From: CAYNNP01 sp964398215
Lineage (GTDB): Bacteria; Planctomycetota; Planctomycetia; Pirellulales; Pirellulaceae
NCBI GenBank assembly: GCA_964398215.1
Contig: CAYNNP010000042.1
Span: 1-34,242, forward strand
Direction of reading: 5' to 3'
DNA length: 34,242 nt
Below are positions 24,317 to 33,107 of the stretch, one piece after another (position 1 is the first letter of the stretch; each line of letters opens with the position of its first letter). The notes below the pieces were generated by a model, which worked only from the letters and a program-made list of their open reading frames with translations, made no database searches and was not told the origin of the DNA. Both the position numbers and the translations under genes were made by a program.

Positions 24317-25261
24317 ATGTCCGCATCTACCGTGTTAAAGTCGCTCTCATTCTCGTTTGCCTTGATGGCCTGTTTCCTGGGATCCTATTGCCCAGCAGCA
24401 GTCTTCGATAGTTTCGATCCGAGTGTGCATTCACGTTTCTTGGCAAATGGAGATGTGAATCCTGCGTTTTTCGTTCCGGAGTCTTCGATCACTGGAGTCG
24501 CTGGCGACCCCTCTGATCCTGACAATCGCGCAGTGCTTATCACGCCGTTCCACTATTTGACTGCGGGACATGTAAGCGAGTTCTCGCCAATGTTTCGAGG
24601 TAGCGATGGTGTGTTGCGTACCTACACGGGAACAACCTTTGTAGATTTGACGACCAACGCAGGTACAGTCACTGGCGGCAGCGACTTGCGGCTCGTTCGG
24701 CTTGATGCACCTATCCCGGCTGCGCATGGTGTCACACCACTTGCGCTGCTGGACGGCAATCCCAGCGATATCATCGGCCAAGAACTGACAGTCTTCACGG
24801 CGGGAAACCTAGCGGGACGAAATGTTATCGACAACATCGTGATTTCATCCTTCGCCGGCGGCACTTCACCAACCTTTGCGGTTCAATATGGTTTTGATAC
24901 CGCCACCAATGGAGGAACTGGTGGACTGGGCGCCGATGAGGTTGGTTTGACTGGCGGTGATTCGGGACACGCGGCTCTCGTGCAAATCGGCGACGAGTTT
25001 GCCGTGGTTGGAACGCATTTTGGAATCGATATTTCGATGGGCCAAGTTCCCTCTGCAGGCGATCAGTACAATAGCTTTACCAGCCTAGTGACGCCCTACT
25101 TAGATGAGATTGATTCCATCACACAAGCGGATGGTTTCTCAGTTAGGACTTTGTCTGTGAGCGCTGTGCCGGAACCAGCCCATTGGATTTTTGTCTTGGG
25201 GATCGGATTAGCACTGGTGACATTTAGAAAACGGCGGGCCACAGCGCACGCGTCAGTTTAG
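24317..25261 (+). CDS. Secreted trypsin-like serine protease with PEP-CTERM anchor
   Basis: The product (314 residues from ATG 24317) has a signal peptide (SLSFSFALMACFLGSY...). Its trypsin-type triad is visible: His85 in LTAGHV, Asp123 in GGSDLRLVRLD, and Ser216 in LTGGDSGH. The C-terminus carries the sorting signal VPEP (284-287), a hydrophobic stretch (FVLGIGLALVTF) and a basic RKRR, the three-part PEP-CTERM layout. It is thus exported and probably processed by an exosortase (EpsH-like, not in this window). A TTG at 24293 is in frame upstream. It may degrade peptides on the cell surface or mature other surface proteins. Confidence 0.88.
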   Translation: MSASTVLKSLSFSFALMACFLGSYCPAAVFDSFDPSVHSRFLANGDVNPAFFVPESSITGVAGDPSDPDNRAVLITPFHYLTAGHVSEFSPMFRGSDGVLRTYTGTTFVDLTTNAGTVTGGSDLRLVRLDAPIPAAHGVTPLALLDGNPSDIIGQELTVFTAGNLAGRNVIDNIVISSFAGGTSPTFAVQYGFDTATNGGTGGLGADEVGLTGGDSGHAALVQIGDEFAVVGTHFGIDISMGQVPSAGDQYNSFTSLVTPYLDEIDSITQADGFSVRTLSVSAVPEPAHWIFVLGIGLALVTFRKRRATAHASV

Positions 25262-25294
25262 CCTGATCTAAGTGGCGCGCGTCTAATATCGATC

Positions 25295-26692
25295 TCAGAG
25301 TTGCGTTGGGGCTGCGCTGTCTGTCGTCGAGCGTTCGCCATCAGCTTCACCATAGTGGAGTTTCAGTGCGAGTCGTCCGCAGCGTTCTTGAAACTGTGCT
25401 GGCGTATCATCGCGGCCTGCATGACAAATATCGTCAACCCATTGTGGCCAACGATCCAAGATTCGCAGCGCTAACTTCCGCCGACCTTCTTCGTTCAGGT
25501 TCCCCATCTCAACAACGCGATCGATTCGCCCTGGACGCGAGCCGATGCTGCCAGGCTGTCCAATGGCAGGGTCGATCTTCGCTAGGTGATTTGTGGTGAT
25601 CATCACCATCAACCCATCAGCGCGTTGCACGCCATCCAAGCAATTCAGCACGCAATCGAATGTCAGTGCGGGGCCGGAGTTCACGGCGATGTTTTTACGG
25701 CCTTCAAAAACAGCGTCGATATCCTCGATCAATGCCATGCAAGGGACTTCCGAAAGCATCTGATTCCAGGCCTTCAATAACTCATCGTTCTTTAGCGTCG
25801 CCAAGTCATAGACGAAAATTGGCAGGTCCAAGTCTTCTGCCAGCGCGCGGGCCAATGCGGTTTTGCCAGTTCCCGGCGGACCGTGCAGCAAATACCCACG
25901 ACGCCACGGCAAGCCGCGCTCGCGGTGCCAATGTTCGGTCTCGCCCCACCGTTTGGCTTCTTTCACCAAACCAATGCACTGTTCATCCAGTGCCAGCCGG
26001 TCCAGCGCGCTAATGTCGGCTTCCGAGCCATGACCAAAATCACTTAGCTCCCAGCCCAATGGCCGGTGGCTTAGGCAACCGCGAATATCACTTGCACTGG
26101 TTGGGCTTGAGCCTGATCGTCCCTTCGCCGCAACAATCGTTGTGTTGCCTGCTGTTCCGTGAATGAATCGAATGGAGTGGCGGCGTCCCCCCGTCGACTC
26201 ATACTCGCGCACTTGTGTGTTGTAGAAATTGGTCGCCTCCAAAACGAACTTGTCGGGATCGATCAAGCCACGTGGGAACGTTACAGAAATAGTTTGGTAG
26301 TCATAGTCGGCGGCCTGCAATCCTTCTTCCAAATCGCCCAGTCCGTCTTTGCTTTTCGCGACCCAGATGGGGCGCCAGCCGCGCCAGTAGACCCTGCCAG
26401 TTGGCGGAGCGATTTCCATCGATACAAGCTGGACACGTTGGCGAGGACGGACAAACAATTTCCAGCCTACATACGCACGAGGGCCAAACCGTGATGCTGT
26501 GAAATGATGCTTGAGATGCATCAGGATCGCGTCGGCCTGATATCCGCTGACGGTCAGTTTAACAACCACACGTCCCGCGATTTGCTGGTATAGGCTTTTT
26601 ACGTGGCTCCATCCGGTCGCGACGACCGTTAACAAGGCAGCTCCGCCAGCTAACATCCATCCATTTATTGAGTCTTCCAATCGATGCTCCAC
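25295..26692 (-). CDS. BCS1-like AAA ATPase with N-terminal membrane helix
   Basis: The product (about 465 residues) begins with a hydrophobic helix (GWMLAGGAALLTVVATGW, about 11-28), then a region without clear motifs (~40-210) and a C-terminal AAA domain. Walker A is LLHGPPGTGKTALARALAE (Lys278, counting from TTG 26695), Walker B ALIEDIDAVFEG (Glu324-Asp325), sensor 1 MITTNH, and SRPGRIDRVVEM holds the arginine-finger/sensor region. A single N-terminal helix, a beta-rich middle and this AAA type resemble mitochondrial BCS1 and its bacterial relatives. BCS1 translocates a folded Rieske protein; the substrate here is unknown. The start is GTG 26692 or TTG 26695; GGAAAG lies nine bases ahead of the GTG. 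Confidence 0.85.
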   Translation of the reverse strand: MEHRLEDSINGWMLAGGAALLTVVATGWSHVKSLYQQIAGRVVVKLTVSGYQADAILMHLKHHFTASRFGPRAYVGWKLFVRPRQRVQLVSMEIAPPTGRVYWRGWRPIWVAKSKDGLGDLEEGLQAADYDYQTISVTFPRGLIDPDKFVLEATNFYNTQVREYESTGGRRHSIRFIHGTAGNTTIVAAKGRSGSSPTSASDIRGCLSHRPLGWELSDFGHGSEADISALDRLALDEQCIGLVKEAKRWGETEHWHRERGLPWRRGYLLHGPPGTGKTALARALAEDLDLPIFVYDLATLKNDELLKAWNQMLSEVPCMALIEDIDAVFEGRKNIAVNSGPALTFDCVLNCLDGVQRADGLMVMITTNHLAKIDPAIGQPGSIGSRPGRIDRVVEMGNLNEEGRRKLALRILDRWPQWVDDICHAGRDDTPAQFQERCGRLALKLHYGEADGERSTTDSAAPTQL

Positions 26693-26868
26693 CAAATCTT
26701 TCCGAGAAAATTGCGTACTGCGTGCATCCCGTCTCTAAAACCATATTCAAAACATAGCCGTTTGGAAAGAAAACGCATTTGTGTTTCACAGCTTCGTGGG
26801 AATTCAGAGTGGCCAGTTGCGACCAAAAACGCCGATTGTAGAGAACGGATGAATACGAGTTACGCGAA

Positions 26869-27636
26869 ATGGGTTGGGCAAAAATGATCCGCACCGTCAA
26901 GAAAAAAATCTACACATCGATGGGTCGCAAACTGGCAAAACGCTACGGTGAAATGCTTCCCGATTCACCCTCGCCGCTCGAGGTCCCACAGCGCTGGGTC
27001 GAGCCTCACAAGATCGCAAGAATTCATCGTGGACAGTATGAAAAAGATGAGGCCGCACTGGTTGGCGAGCATCTTGATCCGACCATCGATACGGTTGAAC
27101 TTGGAACAGGGATCGGCGTTATCTCCTCGCGTATTTGTGGCAAACTGAACCCGAGCGCGCGATACGTTGGATTGGAAGGCAATCCAGAATTGGTCGAAGT
27201 CGCGACTCGCAACATGCAGCGATTTGACGCAAGTGTTGACCGCACGATTGAACACGCGATGGTGGTCGGCACTTACCACGAAGGCAGCACCCGCAAGTTC
27301 TTTATCACGCCGGGCAATTTCCATGCTTCTTCGCTGGAAGGCGGCAAGGGTGGCGAGATCGAAGTCGACGTTCCGGAGCTATCGGTTTCCGAAGTTCTGC
27401 GGCGATACAAGTTTGGTGAGTTCCAGCTTGTTGCTGACGTCGAAGGGGCTGAGTACGAGATTTTGACCGAAGACAGTGTTGCTCTTGAGAATTGCCGACG
27501 TGTGATCATTGAGCTTCATGATTGCAAGCCCAACGGCACGTTGGTTTCGATTCAGGACTTGGCAAACAAGTTTGAACAAATTGGGTTTCATCAAATTGCG
27601 AACCGTGGTGACGTGTTTGCATTCGAGCGAAAGTAG
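26869..27636 (+). CDS. FkbM family methyltransferase
   Basis: The 255-residue product has the SAM-binding motif VELGTGIGVISSRI (76-89), LEGNPELVEVATRNM (102-116) for the second strand, and the FkbM core ADVEGAEYEIL (189-199) with the following IIELHD (213-218). FkbM enzymes methylate hydroxyl groups of sugars, polyketides or other small molecules; the substrate is not readable here. Starts at ATG 26869 or ATG 26884 are both possible. The stop is 10 bases before the next gene, so the two are likely one operon. It diverges from the AAA ATPase gene over a 173-nt gap. Confidence 0.85.
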   Translation: MGWAKMIRTVKKKIYTSMGRKLAKRYGEMLPDSPSPLEVPQRWVEPHKIARIHRGQYEKDEAALVGEHLDPTIDTVELGTGIGVISSRICGKLNPSARYVGLEGNPELVEVATRNMQRFDASVDRTIEHAMVVGTYHEGSTRKFFITPGNFHASSLEGGKGGEIEVDVPELSVSEVLRRYKFGEFQLVADVEGAEYEILTEDSVALENCRRVIIELHDCKPNGTLVSIQDLANKFEQIGFHQIANRGDVFAFERK

Positions 27637-27646
27637 TTGACGTTCA

Positions 27647-28414
27647 ATGAGTCTGTTGACTGTCGAAAAGAAGCTTGGATTCGCGATCATCACTTTGAAT
27701 GATCCCGATCGCAGGAATGTGTTCAGCGGCGAGATGAGCAACCTCATCAACGCAACATTTGATGCGCTTGAGTCTGACGATGAAATGCGTTGCGCGATCC
27801 TGACTGGTGCCGGATCAGCGTTCTGCGCGGGTGGCCATCTGGATGAATTGCTGGCCACCAAAACTACCGACGATTTGCATGCGATCTATCAAGGGTTCGT
27901 TCGGATCGCGAATAGCAAACTGGCAACGATCGCTGCGGTGAATGGGCCGGCCGTTGGGGCTGGTTTGAATGCCGCACTCGCATGTGATGTTGTCATTGCT
28001 GCTGAGTCGGCGACGTTTGATGCTCGGTTCTTGCAAATTGCAATCGGTCCCGGCGGCGGAAACACTTGGCGGTTAAGCAAGCTCGCAAGTTTGCAAACAG
28101 CAAACGCGATGATTTTGTTCGGTGAACTACTTGATGGACACGGCGCCGTTAGCGCTGGGCTGGCATGGAAGTGCGTGCCTGATAGCGATCTGGTCGCCGA
28201 GTCGTGCAAAGTAGCAGAACGCGCGGCAAAGGTGCCGCGCGAGTTGCTGTTTCGGACGAAGCAAACCATTGCCAACGCACAGCGAATCAACGATCTGCAA
28301 GACGCAATCGATAACGAAATCACAACGCAGCACTGGTCGATGCAGCAACCTGAATTTCACGATGCTGTCGGAAAACTGCAAGCTCGGATCAAAGCCAAAC
28401 CTCGCAAGCAATAA
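27647..28414 (+). CDS. Enoyl-CoA hydratase/isomerase (crotonase) family protein without catalytic Glu pair
   Basis: The 255-residue product has the crotonase fold signatures: DPDRRNVFSGEM, the first oxyanion-hole loop SAFCAGGHLDELL (about 57-69), and AAVNGPAVGAGLNAALACD (97-114). In classical hydratase the second loop carries the first catalytic Glu (GGGCEL); here it is Asn108 (GAGLNA). The second Glu (PEI) corresponds to Phe128 (DARFLQ). Both general acid-base glutamates are therefore missing, so it is unlikely to be an ordinary enoyl-CoA hydratase. It may be an isomerase, hydrolase or decarboxylase of the superfamily (inference). It follows the FkbM methyltransferase by 10 bases. Confidence 0.87.
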   Translation: MSLLTVEKKLGFAIITLNDPDRRNVFSGEMSNLINATFDALESDDEMRCAILTGAGSAFCAGGHLDELLATKTTDDLHAIYQGFVRIANSKLATIAAVNGPAVGAGLNAALACDVVIAAESATFDARFLQIAIGPGGGNTWRLSKLASLQTANAMILFGELLDGHGAVSAGLAWKCVPDSDLVAESCKVAERAAKVPRELLFRTKQTIANAQRINDLQDAIDNEITTQHWSMQQPEFHDAVGKLQARIKAKPRKQ

Positions 28415-28445
28415 CGCCAACACCAAGCCGATAAAACTTGGCGTT
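28413..28445. terminator. Inverted repeat between convergent crotonase gene and gyrA
   Basis: AACGCCAA (28413-28420) and TTGGCGTT (28438-28445) form a perfect 8-bp stem around 17 nt. A competing CCAAG/CTTGG stem lies inside. It sits in the 56-nt gap between the two convergent stops, the expected place for a bidirectional terminator. There is no long T-run on either side. Confidence 0.45.
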
Positions 28446-28470
28446 TGCGGTCGCGACTATGCTTTACGAA

Positions 28471-31290
28471 CTACGATTCGGATTCGCCTGGTTCTTCGGC
28501 TTCTGGTTCCGGATCAGCAGGCTCAGTTTCCGGTGATTCGTCTGAACCTGAGGGCTCGGTAGATTCAGCGTTCTGGTCAGCTGCGGCATCGGCATCGGCT
28601 GTTGGCGGCACAGCGCCTTCTTCACCCTCTTCCGATTCCTCTTCAGGCGGTACACGAACAGCGGCGATCACAGAATCGCCATCGTCGCAACTCATGATCC
28701 GGACGCCTTGTGTATTGCGCCCGATCACGTTGATATCGGCGGCGGAAATTCGTTGCAGCTTGCCCTTCGCAGTCATCAAGAAGACTTCGTCCTCGTTGAC
28801 CACGCGAGCAATTGAAATCACGCTGCCATTCCGATCGCTAGTTCGGATGTCTCGGACGCCTTTACCGCCGCGCTTTTGGGTTCTGTACCGAGAGCTGGAG
28901 CTTGTGCTTTCGTCAGAATCCGATTCATCATCTTCGCTTGCTGCGGCATGCGGACCAAAGTTTGTACGTTTTCCGTACCCGTTTTCGCAGACCGTTAGTA
29001 GCGATGCATCTGGATCGGCAACGACCATGCCAACAACTTGATCATCACCAGCTAGTTTGATGCCTTTGACGCCCGATGTGTTTCGTCCCATTGGCCGAGC
29101 ATCCGATTCACGGAACCGAATGGCCATTCCTGATGCAGTGACCAGGACAACTTCATCGCCTGGTCCAACCACGGCTGCATCAACGACCTCATCGCCTTCG
29201 CGAAGTTTGATCGCGATGATGCCGCCTCTTTTAGGCCGGCTGTATTGTTCCAGCGGAGTTTTCTTTACCAGCCCACTTCGTGTCGCCATGATCACGTAGT
29301 AACCTTCTTGGTTAAAGTCGCGGACCGCGAGGCACTCGGCGATCTTTTCACCGTCCTCCAGGTTCAGCAAATTGACGATTGCTCGCCCTTTGCTGTCGCG
29401 AGCCAATTGCGGAAGGTCATAGACTTTTTGCCATCGCACTTTGCCGGTCGTCGTTAGAAACAGCAGATAGGCGTGAGTACTGGCGACAAACAAGTGTTCG
29501 ATCGGATCTTCGGCATCCGTCTTCGCGCCCTTGAGCCCTTTGCCACCGCGTCGCTGCGTATTGTAAACGCTGCTTGGCGTTCGTTTGATGTAGCCTTCAT
29601 GACTCAGGCTGACCACCATCGTTTCCTCGGTGATCAAATCCTCCAAGTCGATATTGCCCAACTCTTCGTCGCTGATTTCCGTCCGACGTTTGTCGCCGAA
29701 GCGGCGTTTCATTTCTTCAAGATCTTCTTTGATGATATTGAAGATCCGTTGCTGATTGCCCAGGATGTCTAGGTAATCGCCAATTTCCGCAAGCAGCTCT
29801 TTGTGTTCATTGGTTAGCTTTTCCTGCTCTAGGTTGACCAGTTGGCCGAGTCGCATCCGCAAGATTTCATCGGCTTGCACACTGGTCAGCGTGTAAGAAT
29901 CCGACTTGCCACGTTCCGACTCAAATTGCTTGAACCCTTCGTCACCGAGAGCCCGTTGCAACATCGACGAAGGGCACTCGATGCCCATCAGCCCCTGCTT
30001 GGCCTCGGGCTGGGTCCGACTCTCGCGAATCGTTTTGATGATTTGGTCGATGTTGGCCAGCGCCAACAACAAGCCTTCTACAGAGTGCTTTCTGCGACGT
30101 GCTTTGGCGAGCAAGAACTGGGTGCGGCGGCGAATGACATTGACGCGATGACGGATGAATTCCATCAACATTTCTTTCAGCGTCAGTTCACGCGGCTTGC
30201 CATCGACGAGCGCTAGAAAGATAAGCGAGAAAGTGTCTTGCAGCGGCGAAAATTGATACAGCTGATTCAAGATCACATGTGGATCTTCGGCACGCTTGAG
30301 TTCGATCACCAAGCGAACGGGTTCTTTCAAATCGCTTTCGTCGCGAATCGCCGAGATGCCCTTGATGCGTTCGTTTTGAACAAGGCCAGCGATCTTTTCA
30401 ACAACGCGGTCTCGATAGGTTTGGAAAGGAATTTCCGTCACAATGATTCGGTGACGATTGCCCTTCATTTCTTCGATTTCGCATCGAGCACGAACGACGA
30501 TTGTGCTGCGCCCGGTTCGATAACCCCGGCGGATTCCGGCGCGACCGCAGATGATGCCTCCCGTTGGAAAGTCTGGCCCCGGAACGATGTCGATCAATTC
30601 GTCGTTGGTCGTGTTCGGTTCGTCGACCAATTTGATTACGGCGTCACAAATTTCGGTTGGATTGTGCGGCGGGATGCTGGTCGCCATCCCAACAGCGATA
30701 CCACCGGAACCGTTGATCAGTAGGTTTGGGAACTTACTGGGCAAGACTGTCGGTTCCTGTCTCGCCTCATCGTATGTTGGTGTGTAGTCAACAGTGTCCA
30801 GTTTCAGATCTTCTAGCATGGCCGCAGCCACACTACTCAAGCGCGCTTCGGTATATCGCATCGCCGCCGGTGGAAGCCCCGCGACACTACCGAAGTTACC
30901 CTGCTTGTCGATCATCATGCGCCGCATGTTCCACTCTTGCGCCATCCGAACCAACGTCGGATAGATCACACTTTCGCCGTGTGGGTGGTAGTTTCCCGAG
31001 GTGTCACCCGAGATCTTTGCGCATTTGACCCGCTTGCTGCCAGGGCCAAGGTTCAAGTCATTCATGGCGACTAAAATGCGCCGTTGACTTGGTTTCAAGC
31101 CATCGCGAACGTCGGGCAGAGCACGGCTGACAATGACGCTCATCGCGTATGTCAAATAGCTCTCACGCAGCTCTTCTTCGATGGGCAAATCCAGCATTCG
31201 GAAAGCGCCGGCACCTGTCGAGCCACCCCCGTCGTCTTCGGCTGCAGCGCCTTCATTTTCATCGATGTCGTTGTTGTCGTCGTCTGCCAA
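28471..31290 (-). CDS. gyrA: DNA gyrase subunit A
   Basis: The 939-residue product introduces negative supercoils together with GyrB. The catalytic tyrosine is Tyr146 in AAMRYTEARL. The GyrA box QRRGGKG at 579-585 identifies gyrase rather than ParC, and a similar QKRGGKG is seen at 805-811. The quinolone pocket reads YHPHGESVIYPT (101-112): E. coli Ser83 is kept as Ser107, but Asp82 is Glu106 and Asp87 is Pro111. A Ser/Asp/Glu-rich insert (about 784-800) interrupts the C-terminal pinwheel, and residues ~881-939 are a long acidic tail. The N-terminus also has an acidic extension of ~30 residues. The start is TTG 31290, with GGGAAG five bases ahead; an in-frame TGA lies just upstream. Confidence 0.96.
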   Translation of the reverse strand: MADDDNNDIDENEGAAAEDDGGGSTGAGAFRMLDLPIEEELRESYLTYAMSVIVSRALPDVRDGLKPSQRRILVAMNDLNLGPGSKRVKCAKISGDTSGNYHPHGESVIYPTLVRMAQEWNMRRMMIDKQGNFGSVAGLPPAAMRYTEARLSSVAAAMLEDLKLDTVDYTPTYDEARQEPTVLPSKFPNLLINGSGGIAVGMATSIPPHNPTEICDAVIKLVDEPNTTNDELIDIVPGPDFPTGGIICGRAGIRRGYRTGRSTIVVRARCEIEEMKGNRHRIIVTEIPFQTYRDRVVEKIAGLVQNERIKGISAIRDESDLKEPVRLVIELKRAEDPHVILNQLYQFSPLQDTFSLIFLALVDGKPRELTLKEMLMEFIRHRVNVIRRRTQFLLAKARRRKHSVEGLLLALANIDQIIKTIRESRTQPEAKQGLMGIECPSSMLQRALGDEGFKQFESERGKSDSYTLTSVQADEILRMRLGQLVNLEQEKLTNEHKELLAEIGDYLDILGNQQRIFNIIKEDLEEMKRRFGDKRRTEISDEELGNIDLEDLITEETMVVSLSHEGYIKRTPSSVYNTQRRGGKGLKGAKTDAEDPIEHLFVASTHAYLLFLTTTGKVRWQKVYDLPQLARDSKGRAIVNLLNLEDGEKIAECLAVRDFNQEGYYVIMATRSGLVKKTPLEQYSRPKRGGIIAIKLREGDEVVDAAVVGPGDEVVLVTASGMAIRFRESDARPMGRNTSGVKGIKLAGDDQVVGMVVADPDASLLTVCENGYGKRTNFGPHAAASEDDESDSDESTSSSSRYRTQKRGGKGVRDIRTSDRNGSVISIARVVNEDEVFLMTAKGKLQRISAADINVIGRNTQGVRIMSCDDGDSVIAAVRVPPEEESEEGEEGAVPPTADADAAADQNAESTEPSGSDESPETEPADPEPEAEEPGESES

Positions 31291-31360
31291 CGTTGCTTCC
31301 CAAGAATGCGTTCAAAACGCCGAAAAAACCGCCTGTTTTTGGCTGTTTCAGCAAAGCGAT

Positions 31361-31389
31361 ATTCTACCATTTTTTGGCATTTCCCACAA
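31361..31389 (-). promoter_or_regulatory. Predicted sigma70-type promoter of gyrA
   Basis: On the minus strand, TTGTGG (31384-31389), exactly 17 bases, then TAGAAT (31361-31366). The predicted start near 31354 gives a leader of about 64 nt before gyrA. This lies in the 324-nt divergent gap 31291-31614. The rest of that gap shows a perfect TTGACA (31518-31523) toward the flavoprotein gene, with a possible TACATT at 31544-31549 but an overlong 20-base spacer. No gene is visible in the gap. Confidence 0.5.
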
Positions 31390-31614
31390 CGACCCAAGGG
31401 GCTGTGAGAGCGTCATCAACACGGGTGAAATCGACCCCTTGAAAAGTGAATACTGGACGATGCTGAGGGCCTAGCCGTGATGCCGAATTGTTTGGACTCA
31501 ACAGGTCTCAGCAGTGGTTGACAGCTGGCACAAAGTAGTGATTTACATTCCATTGGTAACGCGATCGACTATGTTCATTCGCATTCCTGATCGTACCGCT
31601 TTTGGATTCCACTC

Positions 31615-33027
31615 GTGTTGGCTGCGGATCGTAGATTTGACGTCGCAATCATCGGCTCGGGGTTTTCCGGTTCGCTGCTGGCTTGGGTTTTGGCGTCGCA
31701 AGGGCGGCGAGTGATTGTGATCGACGCCGCCAAGCACCCGCGGTTCGCGATCGGCGAATCGTCGACTCCGATCGCGGACTTGCTGTTGCGACATATCGGT
31801 GATGTGTACTCGTTGCCCGCGCTGCAGCAGCTATCGACCTTTGGCGGTTGGCAAGCGTCTTTTCCTGAGCTTGCGTGTGGCCGAAAGCGAGGTTTTTCTT
31901 ATTACCAGCATCGAAAAGGCGAAGCGTTTAGCGATGACGATGAACATTGCCGCAGCATGATGGCGGCGGCTAGTGCTGATGACGATAGCGCGGACACGCA
32001 CTGGTATCGCCATGACGTCGATCAATTTTTCTTTCAACAAGCCGTGGCTGCAGGATGCGATGCTCTTGAGCTGGCTACCGTTGAAGACATCGAACTTGGC
32101 CAAACCAACAAGCTGATTCTTTCCAGCGGAGAATCGGTGGAGAGCAGTTGGCTGATTGATGCGTCGGGTCGCTCTGGCGTCGTTGCCAACAAACTGTCAC
32201 TGCCCAGCAAGACGTCTGAGTTGCGAACGAATACACGTTCCGTATTCGGACACTTTGTTGGAGTTGGATCCTGGAAACAGTTTTGCGCAGAGCAGGAACT
32301 TTGCACGGATAAGGATCCGTTTGACTGCGACGATTCGGCTCAACACCATCTATTGGACGACGGCTGGATCTGGATGCTGCGTTTTAACAATGATGTGACC
32401 AGTGTCGGCTGGACACACCGGAGCAGCAATCCGGTTCCGCTGAAAGCGCTGGGAGGCGCCGACCATTATCCATCGCTCGCCAAGTTGTTGGATGCGGCCA
32501 AGTTGATTTCTGAGCCAGGTGTCATTTCAAGCGGTCGCCTTCAACGACTCTATGACCCGGTGGTCAATCATCGTTGCTTGTTGATGCCCACGGCGGCATG
32601 CACAATCGATCCACTTCACAGCACTGGGATTGCACATGGGGTGAGTGGTGTGATGCGAGTGGCGGAGGTTTTGTTGTCAGGTGGCGACGATGAGCGTTTG
32701 CAGAATTATCGACGCGATGTTATTGAGGAAGCCAAGTTGATCGATCAATTGGTTAGTTTGTCGTACGACGCGATGGACGACTTCCCTCGCTTTACTGCTG
32801 CCTGCATGTTGTATTTTTGTGCCGCCATTGCATGTGAAGAACAGATCATTGCAGGACAAATCCCAAGGCAATTTTGGAACGCGGGCAATGCTGGTTTTCT
32901 GGATGTTGTGGACCGCTTTCCGCAACTAACGATCGGCGAAATCCGAACTGCGATTGAGCCTTGGAATGTCGCCGGATTGATGGATCCAGGGGCCATGAAC
33001 CGATATGCCTACACTGCGACTAAGTGA
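31615..33027 (+). CDS. FAD-dependent oxidoreductase, tryptophan-halogenase-like
   Basis: The 470-residue flavoprotein has the N-terminal dinucleotide fold FDVAIIGSGFSGSLLAWVLAS (residues 8-28), VIVIDAAKHPRFAIGESSTP (33-52), typical of the halogenase/geranylgeranyl-reductase group, and the second FAD motif in AACTIDPLHSTGIAHG (about 328-343). A WIWMLRF stretch (251-257) resembles the WxWxIP region of FAD halogenases but lacks the IP, and no clear counterpart of the halogenase active-site Lys is seen. It is thus more likely an oxidase, reductase or monooxygenase than a proven halogenase. The start GTG 31615 is the first codon before the FAD motif. The stop at 33027 overlaps the frame of the next gene's longest reading, suggesting an operon with the OleD-like reductase. 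Confidence 0.85.
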   Translation: MLAADRRFDVAIIGSGFSGSLLAWVLASQGRRVIVIDAAKHPRFAIGESSTPIADLLLRHIGDVYSLPALQQLSTFGGWQASFPELACGRKRGFSYYQHRKGEAFSDDDEHCRSMMAAASADDDSADTHWYRHDVDQFFFQQAVAAGCDALELATVEDIELGQTNKLILSSGESVESSWLIDASGRSGVVANKLSLPSKTSELRTNTRSVFGHFVGVGSWKQFCAEQELCTDKDPFDCDDSAQHHLLDDGWIWMLRFNNDVTSVGWTHRSSNPVPLKALGGADHYPSLAKLLDAAKLISEPGVISSGRLQRLYDPVVNHRCLLMPTAACTIDPLHSTGIAHGVSGVMRVAEVLLSGGDDERLQNYRRDVIEEAKLIDQLVSLSYDAMDDFPRFTAACMLYFCAAIACEEQIIAGQIPRQFWNAGNAGFLDVVDRFPQLTIGEIRTAIEPWNVAGLMDPGAMNRYAYTATK

Positions 33028-33107
33028 ATCGAGCAGTTCTGGGACTTCGAATGATAAGTATCGGAGGCTACACTTCGCGTTTTCACGAGTCTTCAAAAAG
33101 TATTTTT

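Noticed and set aside
28445..29041. 198-codon Ser-rich plus-strand frame opposite the end of gyrA
   Set aside because: Its low-complexity Ser content is the antisense of the acidic gyrA tail; no start signal or domain, and gyrA is certain.
31615..33027. Calling the flavoprotein a true tryptophan halogenase
   Set aside because: The FAD fold and a WIWM stretch fit the superfamily, but the WxWxIP motif is incomplete and the active-site Lys is not evident.
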